Shown here piece by piece: positions 1-21,203 of a DNA stretch of 64,000 nucleotides. Under the pieces are notes generated by a model. It ran no database searches, had not been told where the DNA came from, and worked only from the letters and a program-made list of their open reading frames with translations. The stretch is from Lampris incognitus (taxonomy: Eukaryota; Chordata; Actinopteri; Lampriformes; Lampridae), in NCBI RefSeq assembly GCF_029633865.1, contig NC_079223.1, positions 3,973,521 through 4,037,520 of the forward strand, read 5' to 3'. The position numbers and the translations under genes were made by a program. The number at the start of each line of letters is the position of its first letter. Positions within the stretch are counted from its first letter, which is position 1.

Positions 1-1187
1 CTGTGTAGGTCCCCCTCCTGCCACCAAAACGGCTCTGACCTATGGAGGCATGGACTCCACAAGACCTCTGAAGGTGTCCTCTGGTATCTGGCACCAAGAC
101 GTTAGCAGCAGATCCTTTAAGTCCCCTAAGTGGTGAGGTGGGGCCTCCATGGATCAGACTTGTTTTTCCAGCACATCCCACAGATGCTCGATAGGACTGA
201 GATCTGGAGAACTTGGAGGCCACAGCAGCACCTTGAACTCTTTGTCATGTTCCTCAAACCATTCCTGAACCATGTGGCAGGGAGCATTGTCCTGCTGGAA
301 GAGGCCACTGCCATCAGGGACTACCGCTGCCATGAGGGGCTGTACCTGGTCTGCCACATGTTTAGGTAGGTGGTAGGTGTCAAAGAAACACCCACATGAA
401 TGCCAGGACCCAAGGTTTCCCAGCAGAACACTGCCCAGAGCAGCATCACAATCCCTCCGCCGGCTTGCCTTCCTCCCATGGTGCATCCTGGTGCCATCAC
501 TTACCCCGGTAAACGACGCACACACACCCGGCCGTCCACATGATGTAAAAGAAAACCTGATTCACCAGACCAGGCCACCTTCCTCCACTGCTCCATGGTC
601 CAGTTCTGATGCTCACATGCCCATTGGAGGCGGTTTTGGCTTTGGACCGGGGTCATCATGGGCCTGCTGACTGGTCTGAGGCTACACAGCCCCATACACA
701 GCAGGCTGTGATGCCCTGTGTGTTCTGACACCTGTCCATCACAGCCAGCATGAACTTCTTCAGCAGTTTGAGCTACAGGAGCTCTTCTGTGGGATCGGAC
801 CAGACGGGCTAGCCTCCCCTCCCCACACACATCAGTGAGCCTTGGGCGCCCGTGACCCTGTCACCGGTTCACCGGTTGTCCTTCCTTGGACCACTTTTGG
901 TAGGTACTGCCCACTACATACCAGAAACACCCCACAAGACCTGCTGTTTTGGCGATGTTCTGACCCAGTCGTCTAGACATCACAATTTGGTCCTCGTCAA
1001 GGTCGCTCAGATCCTTACACTTGCCCATTTGTCCCGTTTCCAGCACATCAACTTCAACAACTGACTGTTCACTACTGACTAATACATCCACTGACTAATA
1101 CATCCACCCCTTGACAGGTGCCATGGTAACGAGATTATCAGTGTTATTCACTGACCTGTCGGTGGTTTTAATGTTTTGGCTGATGGC
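1..1187 (-). mobile_element. Decayed Tc1/mariner-type transposon, cut by the window edge
   Basis: A Tc1-like transposase can be read in pieces on the minus strand. The N-terminal part (around 861-1045) begins [17 protein letters not shown], a middle part lies at 501-830, and the C-terminal part at 154-525 contains QQDNAPCH and SPDLSPIEHLWDVLE, which carry the second Asp and the final Glu of the DDE triad. Frameshifts separate the pieces, so it is inactive. The right terminal repeat is near 1105-1187 (a block around TTTTAATGTTTTGGCTGATG) and matches the ends of the related copy at 59301-60489. The other end lies outside the window. Confidence 0.85.
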
Positions 1188-1263
1188 TGTACATATATTG
1201 AAGTTTAGAACAGGTTAATGTCAATAATACTTACTTGAGAGTGAATATGGAGAAACAGGTTTT

Positions 1264-1463
1264 TGTCAGGAAAAAAGAAATTGTCAGGAAGGGCATCCGA
1301 CGTAACATTTTGCCAAATCAATATGCGGATTGACAAGACCATACCGGATCGGTCGAGGCCCGAATCAGCAACGGCCAGCATTGGTGCTGTGCCAACTGAT
1401 GGAAACTGAAATCTGCTGTGGTGACTCCGGAGAAACGGAACAAGACGAAAGAAGAAGAAGATG
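1264..1463 (+). mobile_element. 3' tail fragment of a non-LTR retrotransposon
   Basis: The stretch reads as the tail shared by many fish LINEs of the endonuclease/RT type: AGGAAGGGCATCCGACGTAA near its start, GATCGGTCGAGGCCCG in the middle, then CTGCTGTGGTGACTCC followed by a GAAAGAAGAAGAAGA end. No coding capacity remains. The assignment rests on remembered similarity and on the same CTGTGG(T/C)GAC motif at the 3' end of the LINE fragment at 39838-40920. Confidence 0.55.
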
Positions 1464-1575
1464 GAGAAATACATTTTACTAACCAAGGGTGGTAGGTTAC
1501 TAGTTTAACTTCAGTGGCTACTGTGTCATCTGCCGAGCTACTGATGGTGGTGCTGCAGAAGATGTCCTGTCTGAA

Positions 1576-4500
1576 AAGCACCGGGATAAAAAGCACCGGG
1601 ATAAAAAGCACCGGGATAAAAAAAGCACCGGGATAAAAAAGCACCGGGATAGAAAGCACCGGGATAAAAAAAAGGTACCGGGATAAAAAGCACCGGGATA
1701 AAAAAAGGTACCGGGATAAAAAACACCGGGATAAAAAGCACCGGGATAGAAAAGCTCCGGGATAAAAAAGCACCGGGATAAAAAGCACCGGGATAGAAAA
1801 GCACCGCGATAAAAAAGCACCGGGATAGAAAAGCACCGCGATAAAAAGCACCGCGATAAAAAGCACCGCGATAAAAAAGCACCGGGATAAAAAAGCACCG
1901 GGATAAAAAAGCACCGGGATAGAAAAGCACCGGGATAAAAAGCACCGGGATAAAAAGCACCGCGATAAAAAAGCACCGGGATAAAAAAGCACCGGGATAG
2001 AAAAGCACCGGGATAAAAAGCACCGGGATAGAAAAGCACCGGGATAAAAAGCACCGGGATAGAAAAGCACCGGGATAGAAAAGCACCGCGATAAAAAGCA
2101 CCGGGATAAAAAAGCACCGGGATAAAAAAGCACCGGGATAAAAAAAGGTACCGGGATAAAAAGCACCGGGATAAAAAGCACCGGGATAAAAAGCACCGGG
2201 ATAAAAAAAGCACCGGGATAAAAAGCACCGGGATAAAAAAGCACCGGGATAGAAAAGCTACCGGGATAAAAAAAAGGTACCGGGATAAAAAGCACCGGGA
2301 TAAAAAAAGGTACCGGGATAAAAAGCACCGGGATAAAAAGCACCGGGACAAAAAACACCGGGATAAAAAAGCACCGGGATAGAAAAGCACCGGGATAAAA
2401 AAGCACCGGGATAAAAAGCACCGGGATAAAAAAGCACCGGGATAAAAAAGCACCGGGATAAAAAAGCACCGGGATAGAAAATCACCGGGATAAAAAGCAC
2501 CGGGATAAAAAGCACCGCGATAAAAAAGCACCGGGATAAAAAAGCACCGGGATAGAAAAGCACCGGGATAGAAAAGCACCGGGATAGAAAAGCACCGGGA
2601 TAAAAAAGCACCGGGATAGAAAAGCACCGGGATAAAAAGCACCGGGATAGAAAAGCACCGGGATAAAAAGCACCGGGATAGAAAAGCACCGGGATAGAAA
2701 AGCACCGCGATAAAAAGCACCGGGATAGAAAAGCACCGGGATAGAAAAGCACCGGGATAAAAAGCACCGCGATAAAAAAGCACCGGGATAAAAAAGCACC
2801 GGGATAGAAAAGCACCGGGATAAAAAGCACCGGGATAAAAAGCACCGGGATAAAAAAGCACCGGGATAAAAAAAGGTACCGGGATAAAAAGCACCGGGAT
2901 AAAAAGCACCGGGATAAAAAAGCACCGGGATAAAAAGCACCGGGATAAAAAAAGGTACCGGGATAAAAAGCACCGGGATAAAAAGCACCGGGACAAAAAG
3001 CACCGGGATAAAAAAGCACCGGGATAGAAAAGCACCGGGATAAAAAAGCACCGGGATAAAAAGCACCGGGATAAAAAGCACCGGGATAAAAAAGCACCGG
3101 GATAAAAAAGCACCGGGATAGAAAAGCACCGGGATAAAAAAGCACCGGGATAGAAAAGCACCGGGATAAAGCACCGGGATAAAAAGCACCGGGATAAAAA
3201 AGCACCGGGATAAAAAGCACCGGGATAGAAAAGCACCGGGATAAAAAAGCACCGGGATAAAAAGCACCGGGATAGAAAAGCACCGGGATAAAAAGCACCG
3301 GGATAAAAAAGCACCGGGATAAAAAGCACCGGGATAGAAAAGCACCGGGATAAAAAGCACCGGGATAGAAAAGCACCGGGATAGAAAAGCACCGGGATAG
3401 AAAAGCACCGGGATAAAAAGCACCGGGATAAAAAGCACCGGGATAGAAAAGCACCGGGATAAAAAGCACCGGGATAAAAAGCACCGGGATAAAAAAGCAC
3501 CGGGATAAAAAAAGGTACCGGGATAAAAAGCACCGGGATAAAAAAGCACCGGGATAAAAAAAGGTACCGGGATAAAAAGCACCGGGATAAAAAGCACCGG
3601 GATAAAAAAAGCACCGGGATAAAAAAAGGTACCGGGATAAAAAAGCACCGGGATAGAAAAGCTACCGGGATAAAAAAAAAGGTACCGGGATAAAAAGCAC
3701 CGGGATAAAAAAAGGTACCGGGATAAAAAGCACCGGGATAAAAAGCACCGGGACAAAAAGCACCGGGATAAAAAAGCACCGGGATAGAAAAGCACCGGGA
3801 TAAAAAAGCACCGGGATAAAAAGCACCGGGATAAAAAGCACCGGGATAAAAAAGCACCGGGATAAAAAAGCACCGGGATAAAAAAGCACCGGGATAGAAA
3901 AGCACCGGGATAAAAAGCACCGGGATAAAAAGCACCGCGATAAAAAAGCACCGGGATAAAAAAGCACCGGGATAGAAAAGCACCGGGATAGAAAAGCACC
4001 GGGATAAAAAAGCACCGGGATAAAAAAGCACCGGGATAGAAAAGCACCGGGATAAAAAGCACCGGGATAGAAAAGCACCGGGATAAAAAGCACCGGGATA
4101 GAAAAGCACCGGGATAGAAAAGCACCGCGATAAAAAGCACCGGGATAGAAAAGCACCGGGATAGAAAAGCACCGGGATAAAAAGCACCGCGATAAAAAAG
4201 CACCGGGATAAAAAAGCACCGGGATAGAAAAGCACCGGGATAAAAAGCACCGGGATAAAAAGCACCGGGATAAAAAAGCACCGGGATAAAAAAAGGTACC
4301 GGGATAAAAAGCACCGGGATAAAAAGCACCGGGATAAAAAAAGCACCGGGATAAAAAGCACCGGGATAAAAAAGCACCGGGATAGAAAAGCTACCGGGAT
4401 AAAAAAAAGGTACCGGGATAAAAAGCACCGGGATAAAAAAAGGTACCGGGATAAAAAGCACCGGGATAAAAAGCACCGGGACAAAAAGCACCGGGATAAA

Positions 4501-7358
4501 AAAGCACCGGGATAGAAAAGCACCGGGATAAAAAAGCACCGGGATAAAAAGCACCGGGATAAAAAGCACCGGGATAAAAAAGCACCGGGATAAAAAAGCA
4601 CCGGGATAGAAAAGCACCGGGATAAAAAAGCACCGGGATAGAAAAGCAGCGGGATAAAGCACCGGGATAAAAAGCACCGGGATAAAAAAGCACCGGGATA
4701 AAAAGCACCGGGATAGAAAAGCACCGGGATAAAAAAGCACCGGGATAAAAAGCACCAGGATAGAAAAGCACCGGGATAAAAAGCACCGGGATAAAAAAGC
4801 ACCGGGATAAAAAGCACCGGGATAGAAAAGCACCGGGATAAAAAGCACCGGGATAGAAAAGCACCGGGATAGAAAAGCACCGGGATAGAAAAGCACCGGG
4901 ATAAAAAGCACCGGGATAGAAAAGCACCGGGATAAAAAGCACCGGGATAAAAAGCACCGGGATAAAAAAGCACCGGGATAAAAAAAGGTACCGGGATAAA
5001 AAGCACCGGGATAAAAAAGCACCGGGATAAAAAAAGGTACCGGGATAAAAAGCACCGGGATAAAAAGCACCGGGATAAAAAGCACCGGGATAAAAAAAGC
5101 ACCGGGATAAAAAGCACCGGGATAAAAAAGCACCGGGATAGAAAAGCTACCGGGATAAAAAAAAAGGTACCGGGATAAAAAGCACCGGGATAAAAAAAGG
5201 TACCGGGATAAAAAGCACCGGGATAAAAAGCACCGGGACAAAAAGCACCGGGATAAAAAAGCACCGGGATAAAAAGCACCGGGATAAAAAGCACCGGGAT
5301 AAAAAAGCACCGGGATAGAAAAGCACCGGGATAAAAAAAGGTACCGGGATAAAAAGCACCGGGATAAAAAAGCACCGGGATAAAAAAAGGTACCGGGATA
5401 AAAAGCACCGGGATAAAAAGCACCGGGATAAAAAGCACCGGGATAAAAAAAGCACCGGGATAAAAAGCACCGGGATAAAAAAGCACCGGGATAGAAAAGC
5501 TACCGGGATAAAAAAAAAGGTACCGGGATAAAAAGCACCGGGATAAAAAAAGGTACCGGGATAAAAAGCACCGGGATAAAAAGCACCGGGACAAAAAGCA
5601 CCGGGATAAAAAAGCACCGGGATAAAAAGCACCGGGATAAAAAGCACCGGGATAAAAAAGCACCGGGATAAAAAAGCACCGGGATAGAAAAGCACCGGTA
5701 TAAAAAGCACCGGGATAAAAAGCACCGCGATACAAAAGCACCGGGATAAAAAAGCACCGGGATAGAAAAGCACCGGGATAGAAAAGCACCGGGATAAAAA
5801 AGCACCGGGATAAAAAAGCACCGGGATAGAAAAGCACCGGGATAAAAAGCACCGGGATAGAAAAGCACCGGGATAGAAAAGCACCGGGATAGAAAAGCAC
5901 CGCGATAAAAAGCACCGGGATAAAAAAGCACCGGGATAAAAAAGCACCGGGATAGAAAAGCACCGGGATAAAAAGCACCGGGATAAAAAGCACCGGGATA
6001 AAAAAGCACCGGGATAAAAAAAGGTACCGGGATAAAAAGCACCGGGATAAAAAGCACCGGGATAAAAAAAGCACCGGGATAAAAAGCACCGGGATAAAAA
6101 AGCACCGGGATAGAAAAGCTACCGGGATAAAAAAAAGGTACCGGGATAAAAAGCACCGGGATAAAAAAAGGTACCGGGATAAGAAGCACCGGGATAAAAA
6201 GAACCGGGACAAAAAGCACCGGGATAAAAAAGCACCGGGATAGAAAAGCACCGGGATAAAAAAGCACCGGGATAAAAAGCACCGGGATAAAAAAGCACCG
6301 GGATAAAAAAGCACCGGGATAGAAAAGCACCGGGATAAAAAGCACCGGGATAAAAAGCACCGCGATAAAAAAGCACCGGGATAAAAAAGCACCGGGATAG
6401 AAAAGCACCGGGATAGAAAAGCACCGGGATAGAAAAGCACCGGGATAAAAAAGCACCGGGATAAAAAAGCACCGGGATAGAAAAGCACCGGGATAAAAAG
6501 CACCGGGATAGAAAAGCACCGGGATAAAAAGCACCGGGATAGAAAAGCACCGGGATAGAAAAGCACCGCGATAAAAAGCACCGGGATAGAAAAGCACCGG
6601 GATAGAAAAGCACCGGGATAAAAAGCACCGCGATAAAAAAGCACCGGGATAAAAAAGCACCGGGATAGAAAAGCACCGGGATAAAAAGCACCGGGATAAA
6701 AAGCACCGGGATAAAAAAGCACCGGGATAAAAAAAGGTACCGGGATAAAAAGCACCGGGATAAAAAGCACCGGGATAAAAAAGCACCGGGATAAAAAAAG
6801 GTACCGGGATAAAAAAGCACCGGGATAGAAAAGCTACCGGGATAAAAAAAAGGTACCGGGATAAAAAGCACCGGGATAAAAAAAGGTACCGGGATAAAAA
6901 GCACCGGGATAAAAAGCACCGGGACAAAAAGCACCGGGATAAAAAAGCACCGGGATAGAAAAGCACCGGGATAAAAAAGCACCGGGATAAAAAGCACCGG
7001 GATAAAAAAGCACCGGGATAAAAAAGCACCGGGATAAAAAAGCACCGGGATAGAAAAGCACCGGGATAAAAAAGCGGGATAGAAAAGCACCGGGATAAAG
7101 CACCGGGATAAAAAGCACCGGGATAAAAAAGCACCGGGATAAAAAGCACCGGGATAGAAAAGCACCGGGATAAAAAAGCACCGGGATAGAAAAGCACCGG
7201 GATAAAAAGCACCGGGATAAAAAAGCACCGGGATAAAAAGCACCGGGATAGAAAAGCACCGGGATAAAAAGCACCGGGATAGAAAAGCACCGGGATAGAA
7301 AAGCACCGGGATAGAAAAGCACCGGGATAAAAAGCACCGGGATAGAAAAGCACCGGGA
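1576..7358. repeat. 5.8-kb minisatellite of about 15-16-bp units with higher-order organisation
   Basis: About 370 tandem copies of a unit close to AAGCACCGGGATAAAA run without interruption. Units differ by A-tract length (14-18 bp) and by recurring point variants: GATAGAAA, CACCGCGATA, GGTACCGGG, GGGACAAAA and AGCTACCGGG. The variants recur in the same order, so larger blocks have been duplicated. The AGCTACCGGG variant marks positions near 2257, 3661, 4390, 5147, 5500, 6119 and 6834. The minus strand lacks stop codons in the consensus in all three frames, which creates open frames of up to 1750 codons reading FIPVL/YPGAF/LSRCF; they are not genes. Confidence 0.97.
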
Positions 7359-7662
7359 TGTGGATCTGTGTCCTGGTTGCTGCACTAGCGCCTCCTCTGG
7401 TCAGTTGGGGCGCCTGTTCAGGGGGGAGGGGGAACTGGGGGAAATAGTGTGATCCTCCCATGTGCTACGTCCCCCTGGTGAAACTCCTCACTGTCAGGTG
7501 AAAAGAAGCGGCTGGTGACTCCACATGTATGGGAGGAGGCCTGTGGTAGTCTGCAGCCCTCCCCGGATCAGCAGAGGGGGTGGAGCAGTGACCGGGACGG
7601 CTCAGAAGAGTGGAGTGATTGGCCAAATACAATTGGGGAGAAAACGGGGGGGGGGTAAAAAA
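7357..7662 (+). mobile_element. tRNA-type SINE family A, 5'-truncated
   Basis: This is the 3' two-thirds of the SINE seen in full at 55492-55918 (+) and 42763-43197 (-). Shared landmarks are GCGCCTCCTCTGGTC, GAAACTCCTCACTGTCAG, GAAAAGAAGCGGCTGG and CAATTGGGGAGAAAA before a G-run. The tRNA-like head is missing: the element starts at GGGATGTGGATC, exactly where the minisatellite stops. Confidence 0.85.
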
Positions 7663-7987
7663 AAAAAGAAAAACAACAACAACAGCAGCAAGTCTGACAA
7701 GCTGTTGTTGTTTAGAGTGTGTTCATTGCCAGGTCATGTGGATCGCTGATGACGTAAAACGGACGTTACTGCTTTAGCTAACCAGCGAGCTTCTGTACTG
7801 AGGGAATGTTAACCTGAGTACAACACAGCAGCTCCTCTCGTGTTCTTCAGATGAGTTTATTGAAGTGCTTCTCCAAGGATCAGACAGGCAGACGGTGAGG
7901 AAGTAAGAGTCAAGTAAAGACCAGCTATTCGGCTACGACTGTTACCGAACACTGCTAGCATGTTGGCCACGCAGCCTAAATGGTGTT
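7663..7987. other. Unassigned stretch between two SINEs
   Basis: It starts with an A-rich run and a short AAC/AGC trinucleotide patch (7670-7690). After that no coding exon, repeat family or structure is recognised. Confidence 0.5.
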
Positions 7988-8541
7988 CTGCCGGCAGCCA
8001 TACCAGCTCGTACCCTGGCTCTGCTGCAGGACAGAAGCTAAGCAGGTGTGGGCCTGGCTAGTACTTGGATGGGAGGCCTCCAGGGAAAATGAGTTGCTGC
8101 TGGAAGTGGTGTTGGTGGGCCAGTAGGGGGCAGGCCTCCCTCTGGTCCTAATTAAACAACAAATATTAAATCCCAGTGCAGTGACGGGGACACTGTGCTG
8201 TAGGATATGCCGCCCTTCAGATGAGACGTTAAACCAGGTCCTGACTCACTGTGGTCATTAAAGATCCCATGGCACTTATCACAAAGAGTAGGGGGTTCCC
8301 CGGTGTCCTGGCAACATTCCCAACCTGGCTCTCTCCATCTGGCCACCTCATCAACCCCCATGTAACTGGCTCAGTGATTCCTCCCTCTCCACCTCAAGCT
8401 GATGTGGGGTGAGCGTTCTGGTGCAAAATGGCTGCCGTGCCTCAGCCAGGTGGTGCTAGAGATTGGTGGTGGTTGAAGTGAGTTACCCTCTTCAATGTGA
8501 AGCGCTTTGGGTGTCTAGAAAAGCACTATATAAATGTAATG
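7988..8541 (+). mobile_element. 5S-rRNA-derived SINE (SINE3 type)
   Basis: The first 95 bases resemble 5S rRNA: GCAGCCATACCAGC at the start, AGAAGCTAAGCAGG in the middle (the internal promoter region) and TAGTACTTGGATGGGAGGCC at the end. A non-5S body follows with CCGCCCTTCAGATGAGACGT and AAAGATCCCATGGCACTT, then a tail GTGAAGCGCTTTGGGTGTCT ending ACTATATAAATGTAATGA. A 5S head on a LINE-like tail is the known plan of vertebrate SINE3 elements. Being diverged and repeat-bodied, it is not a functional 5S gene. Confidence 0.9.
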
Positions 8542-8708
8542 ATTAATATTTTTATTTGTTGTTGTCTAATTCAAACTCAACCAACAAAAAGCTTTATTGC
8601 CGTGCCCACCTCATGTACAAACAGCAACAATGTTGTTATTAGCCTGATAATGTTTTGTTTTGTTTCTTAACAGACAGGGAGTGGTTGAACAAAGAGTAAG
8701 TGATGAGA

Positions 8709-9195
8709 TATGGCTGAGCTGAGTTGAGTTGAGTTGAGTTGAGTTGAGTTGAGTTGAGTTGAGTTGAGTTGAGTTGAGTTGAGTTGAGCTGAGCTGAGCT
8801 GAGCTGAGTTGAGTTGAGTTGAGTTGAGTTGAGCTGAGTTGAGTTGAGCTGAGCTGGGTTTAGTTGAGTTGAGTTGAGCTGAGCTGAGTTGAGCTGAGTT
8901 GAGTTGAGTTGGGTTGAGCTGAGCTGAGCTGAGTTGAGTTGAGCTGAGTTGAGCTGAGCTGAGTTGAGTTGAGTTGAGTTTAGCTGGGTTTAGTTGAGTT
9001 GAGTTGAGTTGAGCTGAGTTTGAGTTGAGCTGAGCTGAGTTTAGCTGAGTTGAGGTGAGTTTAGCTGAGTTGAGTTGAGTTTAGCTGAGTTGAGCTGAGC
9101 TGAGCTGAGCTGAGCTGAGCTGAGTTGAGTTGAGTTGAGTTGAGTTGAGCTGAGTTGAGCTGAGTTGAGTTGAGCTGAGCTGAGCTGAGTTGAGG
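8709..9195. repeat. Pentanucleotide satellite (TGAGT/TGAGC)n
   Basis: About 95 copies of a 5-bp unit, alternating TGAGT and TGAGC in short blocks, with occasional TTTAGC or GGGTT interruptions. The frame at 9081-9302 (-), which reads LSSTQLNSTQ, is a product of the repeat. Confidence 0.97.
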
Positions 9196-10126
9196 AAGAG
9201 CAGGTGACAAGGAAAAGGAGAATGTGTAGGAAACACAGGCTGTCTGGATGGGATCAAGGTGGACTTAACTTCCAAGGTTCCAGCCCTGGCTTTCCGACAC
9301 ACTGCACGGTGAGTCTCCTGAATGTTGAGTCATGAAGCGTTTTATCTTCACACTACTTAAGAGTGCTCCTAAATGACCCTAAAGCTCCAAGCTGAAAGGT
9401 CCCTCTGAAAACCGCCTCAAGGAGCCGAGAGCAACGTTTACTAATGAACTGGGTGAAGGTTTAAGCTAAGAGGAGGCAGCGTTGTCCCATCATTTTTAAT
9501 CAGTATTTCTAACTTGATTGTACTGTCTATTAGTGCCGAAACGGTTAGTCCCTTGATTGATTAGTCGACTGACAGGAAATGAATCGATTACAATCTTGAT
9601 AGTCGTTTAATGATTAGAGTCGTCCATCAAGTGAAATGCCAGACATTTGTTGGTTTCATAAATGCTAAGATTTGCGTGCCTTCCTCTGCTTTATATAATT
9701 ATGAAATGAATCATTGAGGGGTTTTTGAGTGTTGCTCAGACTAGGTTAACAGTTTTAAGACTTCTCTTTGAACTCTGGAAACTTAAGATGGACATTTGTC
9801 GATATTTTTAACTTCTTACGGACTCCATGATCAATCTGTTAATTGCAAGAGACTGATGGATTGTGAAAATAACAGTCAGTTGCAGCCCTTTTATTTATAT
9901 TTAAAATGTCTTAAAGTCACAAAACCTGCACATTAACTGCTAGTCTGTGAAAATGGTAGGGGGGGGGGTCTCGGAGGATGCCCCCAGTGGTGGTTGGTCA
10001 GTATAAGGGAGTGGTCTTTGCCTTGCCACCACAGTCAGGAAAGTCATAGGGGAAATGCTGGTTCACAGAGGGCCAGGTGGCGCTTGTAGACTGCTGCACA
10101 CGTGGACTCCCAGCCGGTTTAAACAC
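9196..10126. other. Unassigned; includes a diverged repeat at about 9531-9890
   Basis: 9196-9530 shows nothing recognisable. 9531-9890 has loosely inverted ends (GAAACGGTTAGTCCCTTGAT near the start; GTCAGTTGCAGCCC at the end) and repeated TCGATT/AATCGATT words, in the style of a decayed non-autonomous DNA transposon; I cannot assign a family. 9891-10126 holds a G-run and nothing else. Confidence 0.3.
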
Positions 10127-10130
10127 CAGA

Positions 10131-10640
10131 ACCACCGGGACTTCACTCCCACCTAAAACGACCATGGGCGGTCAAATTGACGGCCAGTTTTTAAACCCCT
10201 TATTCTGTCAAGATAAATAACCAATTGAGGTATTAATGCATTGCATATGTTAGTATGTCTGTTATGAAACTAACTGACACCAAGATGAACACTTTAACAC
10301 CTGGAACACTATTTTTAAACAATTTGAACTTCAGAGAGACATGGTCCAACTCGAACGGCTAAAGTGAAGAAGTGAAAATATGACCTGAAAAACAAAACAG
10401 AAAACACATGTTGCTAATCTAACAAACGTAACAAGGCCTATAATACGTGACCTGTAAAAAAATTTACTGTAAATAAATATTGAAACAGTCCCAAACAACG
10501 ACCGGGACTTAAAAACTACTAGAATGACCTTAGGTAGATCTTATTGTACCTTTTTTTTTTGTGCAATTGATCAAAAACTCATTTTGATGCAAATATTTGC
10601 AGTTTTAGGAGCATTCAGGGAGCGGCAGGTCTGTACCTTT
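10131..10640. mobile_element. Interspersed repeat X, copy A (probably a non-autonomous DNA transposon)
   Basis: It closely matches 25699-26240 in the same orientation. Shared blocks include ACCTAAAACGACCATGGGC, ATTCTGTCAAGATAAATA, ATTAATGCATT, ATATGTTAGTATGTCTGTTA and TTGTGCAATTGATC. In copy B the end (TCATGGTCGTTTTAGAT) is the inverse of the start, which suggests a transposon with inverted ends. No transposase is present. Confidence 0.6.
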
Positions 10641-10941
10641 TTCCCCAGGCATTAAAGTTTGAAAATCCAAAGCGGTCATAACGAGCGTCTGGGTTGTTCT
10701 TTCAGCACTCTGTTGATTTGAGTACTCGGCCTACTGTCGGTGGGGGCGGGCTACTCTGCACATGCTGTGTACACCCAGCCTCTTTTCCCTTTTGGGTCCT
10801 CCTCATGCACCACACCTCCTCCGGGTGTCTGCGGAGCGGCGAACCTCTGGTTTCATCCTCCCACATTCCAGGTGCAGAAGTCGTGGGTGCGTCGACCTGC
10901 TAGACACCAGAGCTGAGCTGTGGGCTGCAGAGCTGCCAGTC

Positions 10942-19728
<8,787 letters not shown>

Positions 19729-19832
19729 CATTCTCTGATGTTTAAACGTGTGTGTTAATGCATATTATGAAGTACACGTTTTAAATACATTTACACAGGA
19801 AAAAAACAACTAGCAGAAAAATATTGTGTGAT

Positions 19833-19992
19833 ATCCATCCATCCATCCATCCATCCAACCAATATCCAAGCCACTAATCCTGCTCTCAGTGTCGCGGGGC
19901 TACTGGATCCTATCCCAGCAGTCTTTGGGCGGCAGGCAGGGAGACACCCTGGACAGGCTGCCAGGCCATCACAGGGCCAACATACAAACAAA

Positions 19993-20035
<43 letters not shown>

Positions 20036-20253
20036 TCACACCTAGGGACAATATAGTACGGCCGGTTCACCTGACCTACATGTGGTTTGGACTGTGGGAG
20101 GAAACCGGAGCCCCCGGAGGAAACCCACACAGACACGGGGAGAACATGCAAACTCCACACACAGGACGACCCCCAAGGTTGGGCTGCCCTGGGGCTCGAA
20201 CCCAGGACCTTCTTGCTGTGAGGTGACCGCGCTGACCACTAACGCTAAAAGAT
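19833..20253 (-). mobile_element. tRNA-type SINE family B with (GGAT)n tail
   Basis: On the minus strand it runs from a tRNA-like head (CTCACAGCAAGAAGGTCCTG, then GGGTTCGAGCCCC as B box) through TTCTCCCCGTGTCTGTGTGG, CAAACCACATGTAGGTCAGG, a CA/GT tract and GGGTGTCTCCCTGCCTGCC to a GGATGGATGGAT tail. It lies 100 bases past the gfral stop. The same family recurs at 37411, 38441 and 54527. Confidence 0.9.
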
Positions 20254-20261
20254 GATGACTA

Positions 20262-21200
20262 CGGAGTCCACTCGGTGCTGTTTCCTCAAGACAAAGCTGT
20301 TGTGTCCGTGTGTTACCATCAGGTTGTTATCACGTTAGGAACGAGAGCAGGATGAGCGGCTTGGATCATGGATGGATGGATGGATGGATGGACAATGTGC
20401 AACTAGAGCAGCATAGATAATCCATCACTAGAGGAATTGTTAGAAAAGCACTCTTGCATCTTGGAGACAAATGTCTGTGTGGAAATTAATGTCTCCTCAA
20501 TAATATCCCTTTTCTCACCTAAGAGTCAGATGATGTTTGTTTTTGTTTTTTAGTTTGCGAGTCCTTTAGGTCAGAACTAGCCATATTAATTTTGTGCAAA
20601 GGTTTTCAGATTACCATCATCTGAATTGTTATGCGGTGACTGTCTGACAGCATGCTGGATTAATTTAAAGGTGATGTGAGCACTGTTGTCACCTAAGTTC
20701 TATATTTTTCTTTCTAACATTTTTATTTTATGGTATCACTGCCACTGACTTTGATTATATCATAAATCTATCCAAACATCTTGAAATATAGCAGTTTGAC
20801 CTTGCCCTGCTGGCATATTAATCCTTGAGGGGACACTTTTTTCCCCTTCCATATCCTTAAAAGAAACCTCGCAGGGTAAATCTCCTGCTTTAGAGCAAGG
20901 ACTGCCAAAAATGAGCCATTTCCCACTTTAAAAACATTTGCAAAGATTAATGTGAGGACAAGAGGATCCATTCTGTTTGGTGGTATCTCCTGGCACAGTG
21001 TTAAATGTAATGCGTTGACTTAAATAATTTTAATTGGTAGCTTCTCTTAGAAACCATCACCATCAGCAGTACTGATCACGACTGGCAGACTTAAGAGATG
21101 AAAAAGCCACCACCAGGAAACTCTAAAGCAGGTATTTCTTGCTGGTGTTTGTGCTTTCATCTGTTGCACAAGCTACCCTGGTTTTGACAGCTAACTAACG
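20262..21200. other. Unassigned stretch 3' of gfral
   Basis: Apart from a short (GGAT)n tract near 20364-20392, nothing is recognised. The minus frame at 20768-20971 has no family features. Confidence 0.4.
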
Positions 21201-21203
21201 CTT

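Noticed and set aside
1518-6770. 1750-codon open frame (FIPVLF/YPGAF/LSRCF)
   Set aside because: It is the stop-free minus strand of a 15-16-bp minisatellite. Several overlapping frames are equally open, and no domain or splice pattern exists.
1576-7358. Possible CRISPR-like array
   Set aside because: There are no unique spacers between repeats, units are contiguous, and the genome is clearly vertebrate.
7988-8085. Functional 5S rRNA gene
   Set aside because: The 5S-like head is diverged and joined to a SINE body and tail; no Pol III terminator follows the 5S part.
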